From CAJXVA01 sp963761755 (GTDB lineage: Bacteria; Myxococcota_A; Polyangia; Nannocystales; Nannocystaceae), in assembly GCA_963761755.1 (NCBI GenBank), contig CAVXIC010000006.1:558001-622000 (forward strand): a DNA stretch of 64,000 nt, given 5' to 3'. The first letter of the stretch is position 1. Each line of letters opens with the position of its first letter. A program made the translations under genes and the position numbers. Shown in pieces: positions 20,623 to 29,854 of this stretch. The notes beneath the pieces were generated by a model. That model was not told the origin of the DNA and made no database searches. It was given only the letters and a program-made list of their open reading frames with translations.

Positions 20623-20949
20623 GGCGCAGAGGGTAGACGAGTTTGCGCCTCGCTAGCCCTGAAAGAAGCGAGACCCAAGTCGTCCTCGGGTCCGACTGCA
20701 GCGACCCCTCTGGCTTGGGCGGCGCGGTGTACGTCACGTCGGTGGCACCACGCGTTGCGGTGTTGCCGAGGGAGAGGGAGCTATTGTTGGCCGAAGTCTC
20801 GTCTTGGCCGGTCTGCGGACGCGGTTTCGCTTCGGCGTCGAGCCGATGAGCGTTGCCGAAGACCGGCGATGGAGGTCGAGTCAGCCCTGGAGGACGCGAA
20901 TCGCTCCGATGAGTTCGCGCGAGAACCGATGCGCGCCGAGACTGCGGAC
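20623..20949. other. Non-coding stretch at the edge of a degraded tract
   Basis: No gene could be supported here. Open frames are short, and none shows a domain or ribosome site. This is the boundary between the intact S9 peptidase gene and the transposon remnants that follow. Confidence 0.5.
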
Positions 20950-21288
20950 GGTCCAGCACCACACCTGGTTGGGTGCGGTCGCGCAGTGTTCCCGAGGCTT
21001 GTTGTTCTTCGCAGGTCGATTTCGTCCGCGATGAGCATTGAGCGAGTGCTGTCTGAGCAGGCGGTGAATGGTCGACTCCGACGCAATGTAGATGCCCATG
21101 TCCGCAAGCCGCGGAACGAGCTGGGAAGGGGCAGGTCGCGGAATTCGGCAGAAGTCACCAGCTCGATGACCCGCTGCCGCTCGGCTTCGCGAGCTGGTTC
21201 GCCGGCGCAGTCTTCGGGCTCGACGCCCATCTTCGCCACCGTCCGCCCGTGCTAGCCAACGTTGGACGGTGCGGACAATGCACCGAGG
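20950..21288 (-). pseudogene. IS3-family transposase remnant (frameshifted)
   Basis: On the minus strand, three pieces in different frames read as one IS3-type transposase segment: RTVQRWLARADGGEDGRR, then EPAREAERQRVIELVTS, then LVPRLADMGIYIASESTI followed by HRLLRQHSLNAHRGRNRP and NQVWCW. That corresponds to the helix-turn-helix region and the start of the integrase core, just before the first catalytic Asp. The rest of the core is missing. At least two frameshifts are needed to join the pieces, so it cannot make an active enzyme as sequenced. It abuts the IS66 remnant almost base to base. Confidence 0.8.
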
Positions 21289-21780
21289 CGTTGACGTTGA
21301 TCGGCGAACTGTTCGCGATCGATCGCGATACGGCGGACCCCAGCGAACTCGAAGGCGACGCGAAGCTTCAGGCTGCCGAAGCAAGACTGGCCGCGCGGCA
21401 GGAGAGAGCGCCTCCGATTCTCGAGAAGCTCCGGGCGTGGGCGCTCGAACAACGCGGACTGCCGAAGTCGGGCCGTCGCAAGGCCATCGACTACGTGCTG
21501 AGGTACTCGGGTCCGCCGTCGCGCCCGGACGTCCGGGACCGCATTGCCCGGGCGAGCGCTCCGGGGCATCGTGCTCGGGCAGAAGAACCAGTACGGCTCG
21601 CGCTCAAGGCGTGGACCGAGGTGGCGGAGCTGTTCTACTCGCTGCTCGAGACCTTCGCGATGCAGGGCGCCGACCCAACGGCGTATCTGACCGCCGCCAC
21701 GCACTACGCCGTCGAGCGCAACGAAGCCTTGCTGCCCTGGGACTTCGCACGCCGAGCTCCGCGAAGTCGCGAAGTAGCTC
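21285..21780 (+). pseudogene. IS66-family transposase C-terminal remnant (frameshifted)
   Basis: The plus strand encodes the C-terminal third of an IS66 transposase: LTLIGELFAIDRD, LAARQERAPPILEKLRAWAL, EQRGLPKSGRRKAIDYVL, then in another frame ALRGIVLGQKNQYGSRSRRG, and back to EVAELFYSLLETF and HYAVERNEALLPWDF at the natural end. The middle section that should contain FLDDPRVPLDNNRTER-like residues is damaged. Two or more frameshifts and absence of the N-terminal two thirds show a dead element. Its inverted repeats and accessory orfs were not found. Confidence 0.82.
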
Positions 21781-21947
21781 CCAACCGCCGCCGCTGCGAG
21801 AATGGAACGCTCGGCGGCGCTCATGTCTACGCGGGCCACGGCGAGCACTTGCACAGAACGCCGCAGGCAGAGGCTGTGCCTCGACGATTCGGTCCGGTTC
21901 AGTCACAGAACGCCGCAGCCACGCAGGGGCGCAGTGCCGGTGCGCGC

Positions 21948-22620
21948 TCAATCCTCGAACCGGTGCTGCCGCACGCTGAGAGCGTCTCCGTCTCGCACCG
22001 CGTAGACGATCCTGCCGGTGTCCGGCGTCCAGGTGTGCGTGAGCATCGGCTCGTTGACGTCGCCGCCGAAGGCGCCGCTGATGATCTCGGTCTCGATGAA
22101 CTCGACGTCGACACCGGGGCGCGCGCGGTACAACTGCAGCAGCTCGGCGTCGTCGGGGCTCACGGTAAGGCCGGTGACGGCGGAGCGTCCGTAGTAGGCG
22201 TGCACGGAAACGGGCGAGAAGAGGTAGGGCTCGCCGTCCTGGATGGGGTAGGCCCAAACGCCGTCGGTCCGCTCGACGAGGACGAGGTCGTTCCAGGCCA
22301 CGCCGGCGACCGAGGCTGGCTCGCCGGCGTCGGTCCAGGGGCGCGAGGAGAGCACCTCGACCTCGAGGTCGACATTCGGCTGCTCATTGGGATCTGGACG
22401 ACCTGCAGGGCGTCGGGGTGATCACGAAGACGCGCTGCGCATCGAGGACCGTAAAGCTGTAGCGTCGATGGGAAGCGACTCGGAGCATCCCACGACGGTC
22501 TGTAGACGGCCGCGGGGCCGGCTTCGGATGCGCGGGGCTGGCTGCGTACGAGCAGCAGGCCATCGCGCACGCTCACGGCGTCGGCCAGCTCCGAAATCCA
22601 CGCCGCGAAGGGGTGAACAT
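21948..22620 (-). pseudogene. Decayed gene of unknown function
   Basis: Two overlapping minus-strand frames look like parts of one protein. One (about 22400-22576) reads VRDGLLLVRSQPRASEAGPA and DAPSRFPSTLQLYG; the other (21948-22355) reads DLVLVERTDGVWAYPIQDGE, VTGLTVSPDDAELLQLYRA and MLTHTWTPDTGRIVYAVRDG before a natural stop. The SPDD and TPDTGRIVY elements suggest a beta-propeller or similar secreted domain. The frames do not join without an indel, and no signal peptide is present. It could be a truncated gene or an intact one spoiled by sequence errors. Confidence 0.45.
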
Positions 22621-23084
22621 GCGCCGGTGGCCAGCTCGACGGCGTAGATCGGAGACTAGACTAGTCGCCGGGGATCAGGACGCCGCAGGTGTCGATCGGT
22701 GGCACGCCGATGACCAGCTGAATCCGCGTATCGGCCGGAGCTGCACGACCTCTTCGATCTGTGGCAGGCGGTGCGATGGGGTCGGTGGCGCCGACGGTAA
22801 TTCGGGTGTCTAACGAACAGGGGTCGGTGCGGTAGACTGGCTGAGCAAGGTGAGCAGAGGTGCTGGTTGAACTGAGGTGTAGCACTTCTACAGCAACGAC
22901 GAAACGGACAGGGTAGTCTGCGCACTGGTGGGATGAGATCGCGCAGTCGTGGAGCAGGTGTAGAGCCTGGAGAGGACGGACAGAAGCTGTGCGCGGTGTG
23001 CGGTGAGACTTGGCTGCTGGACAGGGAGTGGTTGCGTACAGTTGTGAGAGGAGTGTGGTCTGGTGCTGAGGGGTCGGATGCTAG
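22621..23084. other. Non-coding stretch of lower G+C, no gene seen
   Basis: This stretch has stops in all frames and no domain match. Its composition drifts from the G+C-rich codon pattern of the neighbours towards a GAG/GTG-rich, less ordered sequence as it approaches the A+T island. Nothing else could be supported. Confidence 0.5.
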
Positions 23085-23500
23085 CAGAGATAAATAATTA
23101 TAATAATTATAAATATAATTTTAAATATTTTTGTAATTAATATATTGTATTTTATATATTTATTTATAATTGATATATTTAATTTTATTATTTTATGATT
23201 AATGATAATAGTTATATTATAATTATTTAATATTATTAATAAATATTAAATTTTTTGTTAATATATTATAAGTAAATACAAATAGTTGATTACGATGGAG
23301 CGGGAGCGTCCAAGGCTGCAGAGAATTATATATTTTATTTAGATATATAAATTTTTATTTTTATTAATATATATTTATGTATAATAATAATTTATATAAA
23401 TATTTTGTATATATTTTGAATTAATATAATTATTTTTATATTATTCAAATTTTTGTATTTAAAATATTTATATAATTTATTTAATAAAAAAATAATATAG
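23085..23500. other. Almost pure A+T island
   Basis: About 415 bp consist nearly entirely of A and T (for example ATAATTATAATAATTATAAA), interrupted once by about 35 G+C-rich bases at 23288-23322. Everything else in the window is strongly G+C-rich, so the contrast is extreme. It contains no clear gene. On the minus strand an open run of about 40 codons (23392-23510) is rich in Ile, Lys, Asn and Tyr but has no start of its own. It may be foreign DNA, an A+T-rich structural site, or an assembly artefact. Confidence 0.85.
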
Positions 23501-23501
23501 A

Positions 23502-25630
23502 TTAGAACCAGGTCACGCCGTCCAGCGCGGCCTCGTCGGGCGAGCCGTAGTCGTAGTCGTAGTCGTAGTGGTAGCCGTAGCCGGTCGAGCCGCTGCCGTA
23601 GTCGCCACCGCTGGAGCCCGAGCCGCCCAGGCCCGTGGAGCTCCCGGAGCCCGACCCGGAGCCTGACCCGTCCGTCTGGGCGCTGCCGGTGGTGGTGCTG
23701 GTCGGCGAAGGCAGCGTGGTCTGCGGCTGTGGGCCTCCCGAGGTGGTCCCAGAGGTGGTCCCGCTGCTGCTGGTGGACGAGGTCGGGGTCGTCCCGCTCT
23801 CGTCGCCGGTGCCGCCGTCCCCGACCGAGAGCGACGTGGAGGTCGGCATGTTGCCCGGTGCCGCCGAGGCCATCCGAGTCGAGCCGACGGCCCACCGGAG
23901 CCCGCGCATGCGGATCGGAAGGCACCGATCGCGAGCCAAGAAGGTCTGTGCTGCGAGGCGCAATCGGACGCGCGAGTCGCAGGTCCGCCAGGGGCGTCGC
24001 GAGCGGGCCAGGCGCCAGCCGGCGAGCGAAGCGTGCGCGAGTCGCCGAGGGGCGGATAGAGACGGTGAAGGTGCGTGGAGTCGGCCGGATGGGCGATCGG
24101 CAGCAGGAAGTCGTGCGAGCGTCGCCGTGATGTCGATCAGGTCTCCGCCAGCAGGAGCAGTAGCTGCATGGGATGCCGTGAGTGTGAAGAAGAAGTCGGA
24201 TCAGGGACGAAGTTGCCGTCGCCGGGTGCGGAATCGACTCAGCGTTCTGATGCGCGGGCGCGGCTGGCAGGACTGGAGCCAGCTCGTTTCAGACCGGCTG
24301 AATGTGGCGAGGTTCGCGTGGCCGTCGCCGGATCGAGCTCGAAGCGCAGCCGTCGACCAACCGTCGCCGTTGATGTCGACCAGTCGGTCGTTGCCGGCCA
24401 GCAAACACCGGAAAACGGCGCGATCGCAGGTTGCGGCAGTTCTGGCGTGCCAACGCTGAAAGCGGTCGCGCGGCAGCCGTGGGCTGCAGGCTGCCGGCCG
24501 GGGTCGAGACGATGTACTCAAGGAGAAGTACTCGTTGCGCTGGTCGTCGGGCAGTGGCGTCTGCGAGGTCGAGCTCGGGTCGAACGCGGGGGAGACCAGG
24601 AGCGAGCTGACGCTGGTGCCGTCGAGCGGCACCACCAGCGTCTCGTCGAATGCACTGCACCGGACACCCGTGTCGTAGAGACTCATCGCCGGTGCGGTGC
24701 CGCTAGACCACGGTACGGCGGAGCGTCACTCTCCACATCAGCTGTCCCGGCGGTCTCCCCATCGTGAGTGCGAGCACCAGCTCCCGTTCAAGGGCCCAGA
24801 GCCACGACACATCCAGAAGTCGGTCAGACCGTTCCCGTCGTGATCAACGGGCAGGATAGTGTGGACCGACCCCCCGGGGTCCAGGGGGAAGTTGCCCAAC
24901 GTGATCCGGTCCGGGTTCGCATATTCGTTCCAATCTGCGCCGTGCGCGACGACGAGCCAGCTCGTTTCCTCTTCATCCGGCCCGCCAAAGACGCGGGGGA
25001 GATCGGGTAGAGCAGGCTGTCGACGCCACCACCGAACATATTGACGGACATCGGCCCCAGAGGGGGCGTGGCCCGCGTCCAGTTGGGAATCTGAGCCGGG
25101 CTCAGCCCAGCACCCGCGTCGAGCACGACGTCCCAGGTGTCGTTATAGCTGGGGTCCTCGCTGGTCCCGTAGCTGGTGTTCGCGACGTAATCCGCCAGCG
25201 CATCGCGCGACAAATCTGTCCAGGTCGGGGAGTCTGCGGAGGAGCAAAGAGGTCGGCTCGCCGTGAAATTGCGCGTGTACTCCTCGAAGGTGGAGCGGCT
25301 CGGCAAAGCCGCTTCGGGAGGCGTGAGGTCTTGACTTGCTGGAAAGCCTAGTGGAGATAGTGGATCGAGATTGGCGTGCTCCAGTTCGGGCGGCATGCCC
25401 TCGATGGACCGAGACCATCTCGAAGTCGGTCGACGTCCGTGCAAATCCGCCGAGGCCGTCATCCGTCGAGATCGACGACTTGTACACTTCCGTAGATCAG
25501 GCCGGCGATCACCGAGGGATCGCTCGTGATGGAGGCCGGCTGCCCATACCCGTCGTAGAGCGTGTCGAGCCCGGTGCTGCCGGTTTCCGGGGACCACGAG
25601 AAGTCCGTTGCGGGCAAGCAAACGCGGAAG
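23502..25630 (-). pseudogene. Decayed FG-GAP/VCBS-like secreted protein gene
   Basis: Several minus-strand pieces in different frames look like one large secreted protein. From its upstream side: SVQVVDLDG (about 25490), FARTSTDFEMVSVHRG, SRSTFEEYTRNFTASRPLC, DALADYVANTSYGTSEDPSY, SVNMFGGGVDSLLYPISP, ITLGNFPLDPGGSVHTILPV then DHDGNGLTDFWMC (about 24800), ETLVVPLDGTSVSSLLVSP, and DRLVDINGDGW (about 24370). The D-D/N-G-D/N-G loops are typical of FG-GAP/VCBS calcium-binding repeats, as in RHS/SpvB-type toxins and adhesins. A last piece (23502-23850) is a Gly/Ser/Thr linker ending YDYDYDYGSPDEAALDGVTWF-like residues at a natural stop. At least five frameshifts separate the pieces. The upstream end is cut by the IS3-type element. 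Confidence 0.6.
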
Positions 25631-25631
25631 G

Positions 25632-27023
25632 TGTCAACAGTTTGAGACCACGAGGTCGATTGTTTAGTGAGCAGCCCGGCCGAGCTGCGGGTTGGGTAGG
25701 AGTAGTTCGGGCTGGTTGATCCACACCTCGGTTGGGGGCATGGCGGGGATGGGCGGGCCGTTGGGGAAGCGCTCGGGGTGGAGGGCGTGCGCGGCTTCGA
25801 GGACGCGTGCTCGGGCTGCGACACGCTCGGCGGCGAGTCCATGGTGCACCTCGTTGGGGGTGAGCATGGCGAGCCCGCTGTGGCGGTGCTCGTCGTTGTC
25901 CAGGAGAGAAGTCGACGCAGTGGCTCCTCGCATGCAGTCGACGAGCCGAAGCGTGCCGGGAACTCGGGGCGGTACTTCAGCGTTTTGAACTGGGCTTCGG
26001 AGAACGGGTTGTCGTCGGAGACGTGCGGTCGAGAGTGGGTCTTGGTCACGCCGAGGTCGGCGCAGAGGAACGCGACGGGCTCGCTGGTCATCGACGAGCC
26101 GCGGTCGGCATGAAGCGTGAGCTGGCCCGGCCGGATGTTCTGCTTGCGGAGCGTTTCCTCGATGAGCTTGCGCGCGAGCAGCTTGGTCTCACGATGGGCG
26201 ACCATCCAGCCAACGACGTAGCGACTGAAGACGTCGAGGATGACGTAGAGGTAGTAGTAGGTCCACTTCCGCGGCCCAAGGAGCTTGGTGATGTCCCAGC
26301 TCCACAGCTCGTTGGGGCGCGTCGCGAGCAGCTCTGGCTTGACCAGGTCCGGGTAGGCGCGGACGTTGCGTCTCTCTCGGCTCTCGCGACTTGATCGGCG
26401 ATCCGGTACATCGTTCGAGCCGAGCAGAGGTACGTCCCCTCGTCGAGCAACGCCGCATGAACCTGTGGGATAGCGAGGTCGACGAAGCGCGGCTCGTGCA
26501 GCACATCGAGCACGCGCTCCCGCTCCACGGGCGTCAAGGCTCTGCCTCCCGAGCGGGGTTTGGGCGGGCCGAACACGGGGTCGTCGACCCAGCGGAGTAG
26601 CTGCCTCGCGGCACCCCAAGCACCCGACACGCGGTGCGGATGCCCACCGTTGCGGCCGCGCGTTGAACGATCGCTGTCACTTCGGCTCGCTCTCCGCGCC
26701 GAGTGCGGTTCGAACAGCGCCGCCATTTTTTTTTGCATCTCGACCATGAACTCGGCGCGCTCGGCTCGCGCTCGCAGCTTGGCGTTCTCGCGCTCGAGTT
26801 CGACGATGCGCTTGGCGTTTTCGTCGACGACCTTCGGCTTCGGCCCACGCTTGCGGGGTGCTCCTACGAGCTCGCCTTGCGCTCGCGCTGCTCGCCACGC
26901 CGTCAGGTGCGAGGAGTACAGGCCTTCGCGGCGCAGCAGAGCGCCGACCTCTCCCGGCTTCGTGCAGCTGTCAGCTTGAGGAATGTTGAGTACGGCGGAG
27001 CGGTGTGTGGGATTCGGTTGCAT
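25632..27023 (-). mobile_element. IS3-family insertion sequence, degraded, truncated at the orfA side
   Basis: The element is recognised from its transposase. A probable right end begins TGTCAACAGTTTGAG at 25632, just outside the transposase stop, as IS3 elements usually start TG. A matching inverted repeat was not found near 27023-27060, and the orfA N-terminus is incomplete, so the left end appears lost. It interrupts or flanks the FG-GAP-like pseudogene. Confidence 0.7.
25664..27023 (-). pseudogene. IS3-family transposase (OrfA+OrfB), multiple frameshifts
   Basis: The orfA part reads ADSCTKPGEVGALLRREGLY and SSHLTAWRAARAQGE with a following leucine/charged coil (KRIVELERENAKLRARAERA). The orfB part reads AEVTAIVQRAAATVGIRTAC, then ALTPVERERVLDVLHEPRF, then PNELWSWDITKLLGPRKW (first catalytic Asp), LTLHADRGSSM (second Asp), DNPFSEAQFKTLKY (Glu), and PNEVHHGLAAERVAARARVL to the stop at 25664. 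These pieces need about four frame changes. All three DDE residues are present, so in an error-corrected form it could be a nearly whole transposase, but the N-terminus is truncated. Confidence 0.85.
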
Positions 27024-27158
27024 GGAGATGGTTGATGATTAGGTTTAGAGGCAGTAGGCAAGCGGGATGCATTTATCACCGGAGCAGTGGCGAAGGGGTT
27101 GAAGGGAGGGGGAAGCTCGGGCGGAGCTGCCATCCGCCCGCGACTCAGCCTATCACGC

Positions 27159-27701
27159 TCAGCGACGGTGCTCGATGGATGCCGCGACCAAGGGCTCGAA
27201 GGTGAATCCTGAGCGCAGGTTTCCCGCCAGGCCGGCGGCGAGGTCGAACGCGAGGGCGACCGTGACGTCGGTGTCGACGACGAAGTCGCCCTCGACTTCG
27301 ACCTCGTCGGCGTCGAAGCTGGCCTCGTGCCAGCCGTCGGCCGTCGCGACGCGAACCCCGGTGAGACCGAAGGAGATTCGGTCGTAGGACTGCATGCGCA
27401 TCGGGACGTCCGCGATGGCGCCCGAGCGGGGCTCGGCGATGAGCGTGAGCGGGGTTTCGTCGCCGCTGAGCAGCACCCACCGATCGTCGTGGGCGCGGTG
27501 AAGCGCGACGCTGTCGACGGTCAGCTCGACCTCGACCACGTCGGCGTCCCGAGGCATCGCCTCGACGCCGAGGTCCACCGAGGCGCGCGCAGCCTCCTGA
27601 GCGACGTAGTCCGAGGTGGTCGGGTAGACGGCGAGATCGCAGCCGGCGGTGAGCAGGCTGGTCATGAGCAATGCGGCACTCAGGTGGTTCGAGGCGTTCA
27701 T
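27159..27701 (-). CDS. Lipoprotein resembling DUF4382 proteins
   Basis: The 180-aa product starts MNASNHLSAALLMTSLLTAGC with the lipobox Cys at residue 21. The rest is a single beta-rich domain: VVEVELTVDSVALHRAHDDRWVL, then SYDRISFGLTGVRVATADGW and a C-terminal VALAFDLAAGLAGN, a layout like DUF4382, where a short adhesin-like domain measures a value described as quadratic beta strands around a Trp-Val motif. Function is unknown. The longer open frame upstream (to 27899) overlaps the pseudouridine synthase gene. It is the first intact gene right of the degraded tract. Confidence 0.78.
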   Translation of the reverse strand: MNASNHLSAALLMTSLLTAGCDLAVYPTTSDYVAQEAARASVDLGVEAMPRDADVVEVELTVDSVALHRAHDDRWVLLSGDETPLTLIAEPRSGAIADVPMRMQSYDRISFGLTGVRVATADGWHEASFDADEVEVEGDFVVDTDVTVALAFDLAAGLAGNLRSGFTFEPLVAASIEHRR

Positions 27702-27774
27702 CGATCGTCGGTCCACTGGCCTCATCGTCCGAGACCGGTCCGGCTTGAGCCCCGACGTTCGCGGCCGGGCCGCC

Positions 27775-28521
27775 TCAGAGGGGACGAGGGTGTATGCCGG
27801 AGAACGCGGCCTTGAGGTCGCAGGGGCAGTGCTGGCCGCTGTCCAGCGTGGTGGGCAGCTCGATGTCCCCGAAGCGCACGCGCGCCAGGCCCACGACATG
27901 GGACCCGAGCGCCGCGAAGATCCTGCGCACCTCGTGGAACCGTCCTGCGGTGATCGTGATCGATGCGAAGGCCTCCGCGTCGGCCGGCCGATCCAGCGCC
28001 GGGTGGAGCGAGTCGGGGTCCCGACGCGTCAGCTCGAGGATCTCGGGCGTGTAGCCGTCCTGGAGCGTCAAGGTCTCGGGTCGCTCCTGCGGCTCTGTGG
28101 CCAGCGCGACGTGGTAGGTGCGCGGCACGGCGTAGCGAGGGTGGGTGATCCGATGCAGCAGCGTGCCGTCGGTCGTCCACATCAGCAGCCCGGAGGTCTC
28201 CTTGTCGAGCCGGCCCACGGCGCGCAGCTCCGCGAAGAGCGGGGCGTCCCGCAGGAGCGCATAGGCCGTCGGGTGCCGGCGATCCTCGTGCGCGGTCACG
28301 ACGCCCAGCGGCTTGTGGAGGATCAGCTCGTAGCGGCACCGCAGGGTGAGCGGCGCGTGATCGAAGAGCACCTCGGTGGGAAGATCCGAGGGCGGCACGT
28401 TGGTCTTGGCGGCCAGCGCCGTCCCGTCGAGCGCCCGCACCCGGCCGGCCCGGAACGCTCGCGTGACCTCGCGGCGCGACATGGGCTTGTTTCGGGCCAC
28501 GAGCAGGTCCAGACGGGGCAT
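27775..28521 (-). CDS. rRNA pseudouridine synthase, RsuA/RluB/E/F family
   Basis: The 248-aa product has a short S4-like RNA-binding N-terminus (LDLLVARNKPMSRREVTRAF), then the synthase core with KPLGVVTAHED, the catalytic Asp motif AVGRLDKETSGLL, and HPRYAVPRTYHVAL, and ends with the FHEVRRIFAALG element shared by the family. It isomerises a uridine in ribosomal RNA to pseudouridine; the exact site cannot be told by eye. The start chosen is ATG at 28521 (MPRLDLLV). Two in-frame ATGs lie further upstream but would lengthen the N-terminus past the family norm. It is divergent from the sigma factor gene with 49 bp between starts. Confidence 0.92.
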   Translation of the reverse strand: MPRLDLLVARNKPMSRREVTRAFRAGRVRALDGTALAAKTNVPPSDLPTEVLFDHAPLTLRCRYELILHKPLGVVTAHEDRRHPTAYALLRDAPLFAELRAVGRLDKETSGLLMWTTDGTLLHRITHPRYAVPRTYHVALATEPQERPETLTLQDGYTPEILELTRRDPDSLHPALDRPADAEAFASITITAGRFHEVRRIFAALGSHVVGLARVRFGDIELPTTLDSGQHCPCDLKAAFSGIHPRPL

Positions 28522-28570
28522 CAGCCGGAGCTTGGCGCACAGGCCGCCCATCGCGCTACCCTCCACCTGC

Positions 28571-29179
28571 GTGAGTGCGCGCCCTACACCTCTGCACGAC
28601 GAGCGGGCGATCGTCGAGCGGGCCCAGCGCGGTGACCGACAGGCGTTCGAACGGCTCTACCGCCACTATGCGTCGACGATCTACGGGTACGTGCTCGTAC
28701 CGATGCTCGGGGACCGGGACGACGCGCACGACTGCCTCCGAGAGACCTTCATGGCGGCGCACCGGGCCCTGCCGGACTACGCCTGGCGCGACCCGAGCGT
28801 GTACGGATGGATCAAGACGCTCGCCAAGAACAAGGCGCGCGATCTCCTGCGCGCATCTGGGCGGCGCCAGCGCCTGCGGGGATCCTTCCTCGACCACGTC
28901 GAGTCGATCGGTGGTCCCCCGCCGCCGAGTACGGCCGGCGAGGAGGAGGTGCGTCGCGCGGAGCTTCGCGCGCAGATCGAGTCGGTGCTCGAGACGATGA
29001 ACCCTCGGTATGCGAGCGTCCTGAGGATGCGCCTGCTCGAGGATCTGGACCGCAAGACCTGCGCGGAGGCGCTCGAGGTCAAGGTCGGCACCCTCGATGT
29101 GCTGCTCTTCCGGGCGTGCAAGGCTTTTCGAGCCGCCTGCGAGAAACGGGGCGTGCCCCTGGCCGGAGAGCTGCGATGA
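28571..29179 (+). CDS. ECF-type RNA polymerase sigma factor
   Basis: The 202-aa product has region 2 (AFERLYRHYASTIYGYV, HDCLRETFMAAHRALPDYAW, YGWIKTLAKNKARDLLR) and region 4 (MNPRYASVLRMRLLEDLDRK, CAEALEVKVGTLDVLLFRAC). The region 4 helix-turn-helix starts with the family's typical MLRMRxLxxL pattern. It directs RNA polymerase to a small stress or envelope regulon. The GTG start at 28571 begins MSARPTPLHDERAIV. The following genes overlap it closely and include a single-TM protein that could be the anti-sigma factor, so the cluster is probably an autoregulated sigma operon. Confidence 0.92.
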   Translation: MSARPTPLHDERAIVERAQRGDRQAFERLYRHYASTIYGYVLVPMLGDRDDAHDCLRETFMAAHRALPDYAWRDPSVYGWIKTLAKNKARDLLRASGRRQRLRGSFLDHVESIGGPPPPSTAGEEEVRRAELRAQIESVLETMNPRYASVLRMRLLEDLDRKTCAEALEVKVGTLDVLLFRACKAFRAACEKRGVPLAGELR

Positions 29180-29346
29180 ACCGATCCACTGCGAAGTCCC
29201 GGCGGGCGATCCGCCAGCGTTCCACCCTACACGGGCGCCCGGGGGCGTCTGTCTCCGAGCCGGAGGTCAACGAACGAGAGGCCGTAAGCTTTCGTTCAGC
29301 ACCGGCGTTCGGGGAGCACAAGAGAGGCGACACAGGTCATGAGTGA
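29176..29346 (+). CDS. Possible 56-aa overlapping small protein
   Basis: An ATG overlaps the sigma factor stop (ATGA) and opens a 56-codon frame reading MNRSTAKSRRAIRQRS at the start and GEHKRGDTGHE at the end. It overlaps the next gene by eight bases (ATGAGTGA). Composition is basic, Ser/Arg-rich and without hydrophobic core. The two overlaps argue for translational coupling, while the composition argues against a folded protein. It may simply be spacer. Confidence 0.3.
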   Translation: MNRSTAKSRRAIRQRSTLHGRPGASVSEPEVNEREAVSFRSAPAFGEHKRGDTGHE

Positions 29347-29854
29347 CGAGAGACCGGGGGTGCTCGACCCCCATTGGGAAGACGTGCTTCGCGCAGGTCA
29401 GGAGGCTGAGGCCGGGCGGGGCTCGGTCGAGGAGGAGCTCGCCGTCGTGCATCTCTTCCGCCACGCCGCGGGGCCCGAGGTGCTCGAACCCGATGCGGTC
29501 GACGCGGGGTGGGCCGAGCTCTGTGCGCAGATCGACGCCGAGTCTGGCTTCGTCCCGTGGTGGCGCCGCATGCTCGACTGGCGGGTCGGTGTCGGCCTTG
29601 CCGTCGCAGGCGCGGCGGCGGCGGTGCTGCTCCTCGCCGCGCGTCCGCCCGAGCCCGAGCCCGAGCCAGGCGCGGTCGCCCAGCGCGAGGCCGCCGCGAC
29701 CGGGATGTCCGGCACCCTGTCGGCCCAGTTCGAGCTGCTCGCCCCGACCGCTCGGGCGGCGATCGGCGTCGAGGTGGACGATGGCCGCAGCGCAGTCCGC
29801 CAGCAACTGCTCGCGGGGCTGGCCACGCCGGGGACCGCCGGAGGTGCACCATGA
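29339..29854 (+). CDS. Single-TM protein, candidate anti-sigma factor
   Basis: The 171-aa product has a charged, mostly helical cytoplasmic N-terminal part (about 1-80), one transmembrane segment (VGVGLAVAGAAAAVLLLAA, about 84-102), and a short Glu/Pro linker with a helical periplasmic part. This is the usual layout of ECF anti-sigma factors. No zinc-binding HxxxCxxC motif is present, so it is not a ZAS type. Assignment rests on topology and on its position directly downstream of the sigma factor. Its end overlaps the next gene by four bases. Confidence 0.7.
   Translation: MSDERPGVLDPHWEDVLRAGQEAEAGRGSVEEELAVVHLFRHAAGPEVLEPDAVDAGWAELCAQIDAESGFVPWWRRMLDWRVGVGLAVAGAAAAVLLLAARPPEPEPEPGAVAQREAAATGMSGTLSAQFELLAPTARAAIGVEVDDGRSAVRQQLLAGLATPGTAGGAP

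Noticed and set aside
23392..23510. Ile/Lys/Asn-rich open run on the minus strand as a gene
   Set aside because: No start codon, no ribosome site and it only extends from a shadow frame of the linker region.
26726..26734. A9 tract (minus strand) as a programmed -1 frameshift site of the IS3 element
   Set aside because: IS3 elements use -1 slippage, but the frame read after the tract here is shifted the other way (+1), and further shifts follow, so damage or error is more likely.
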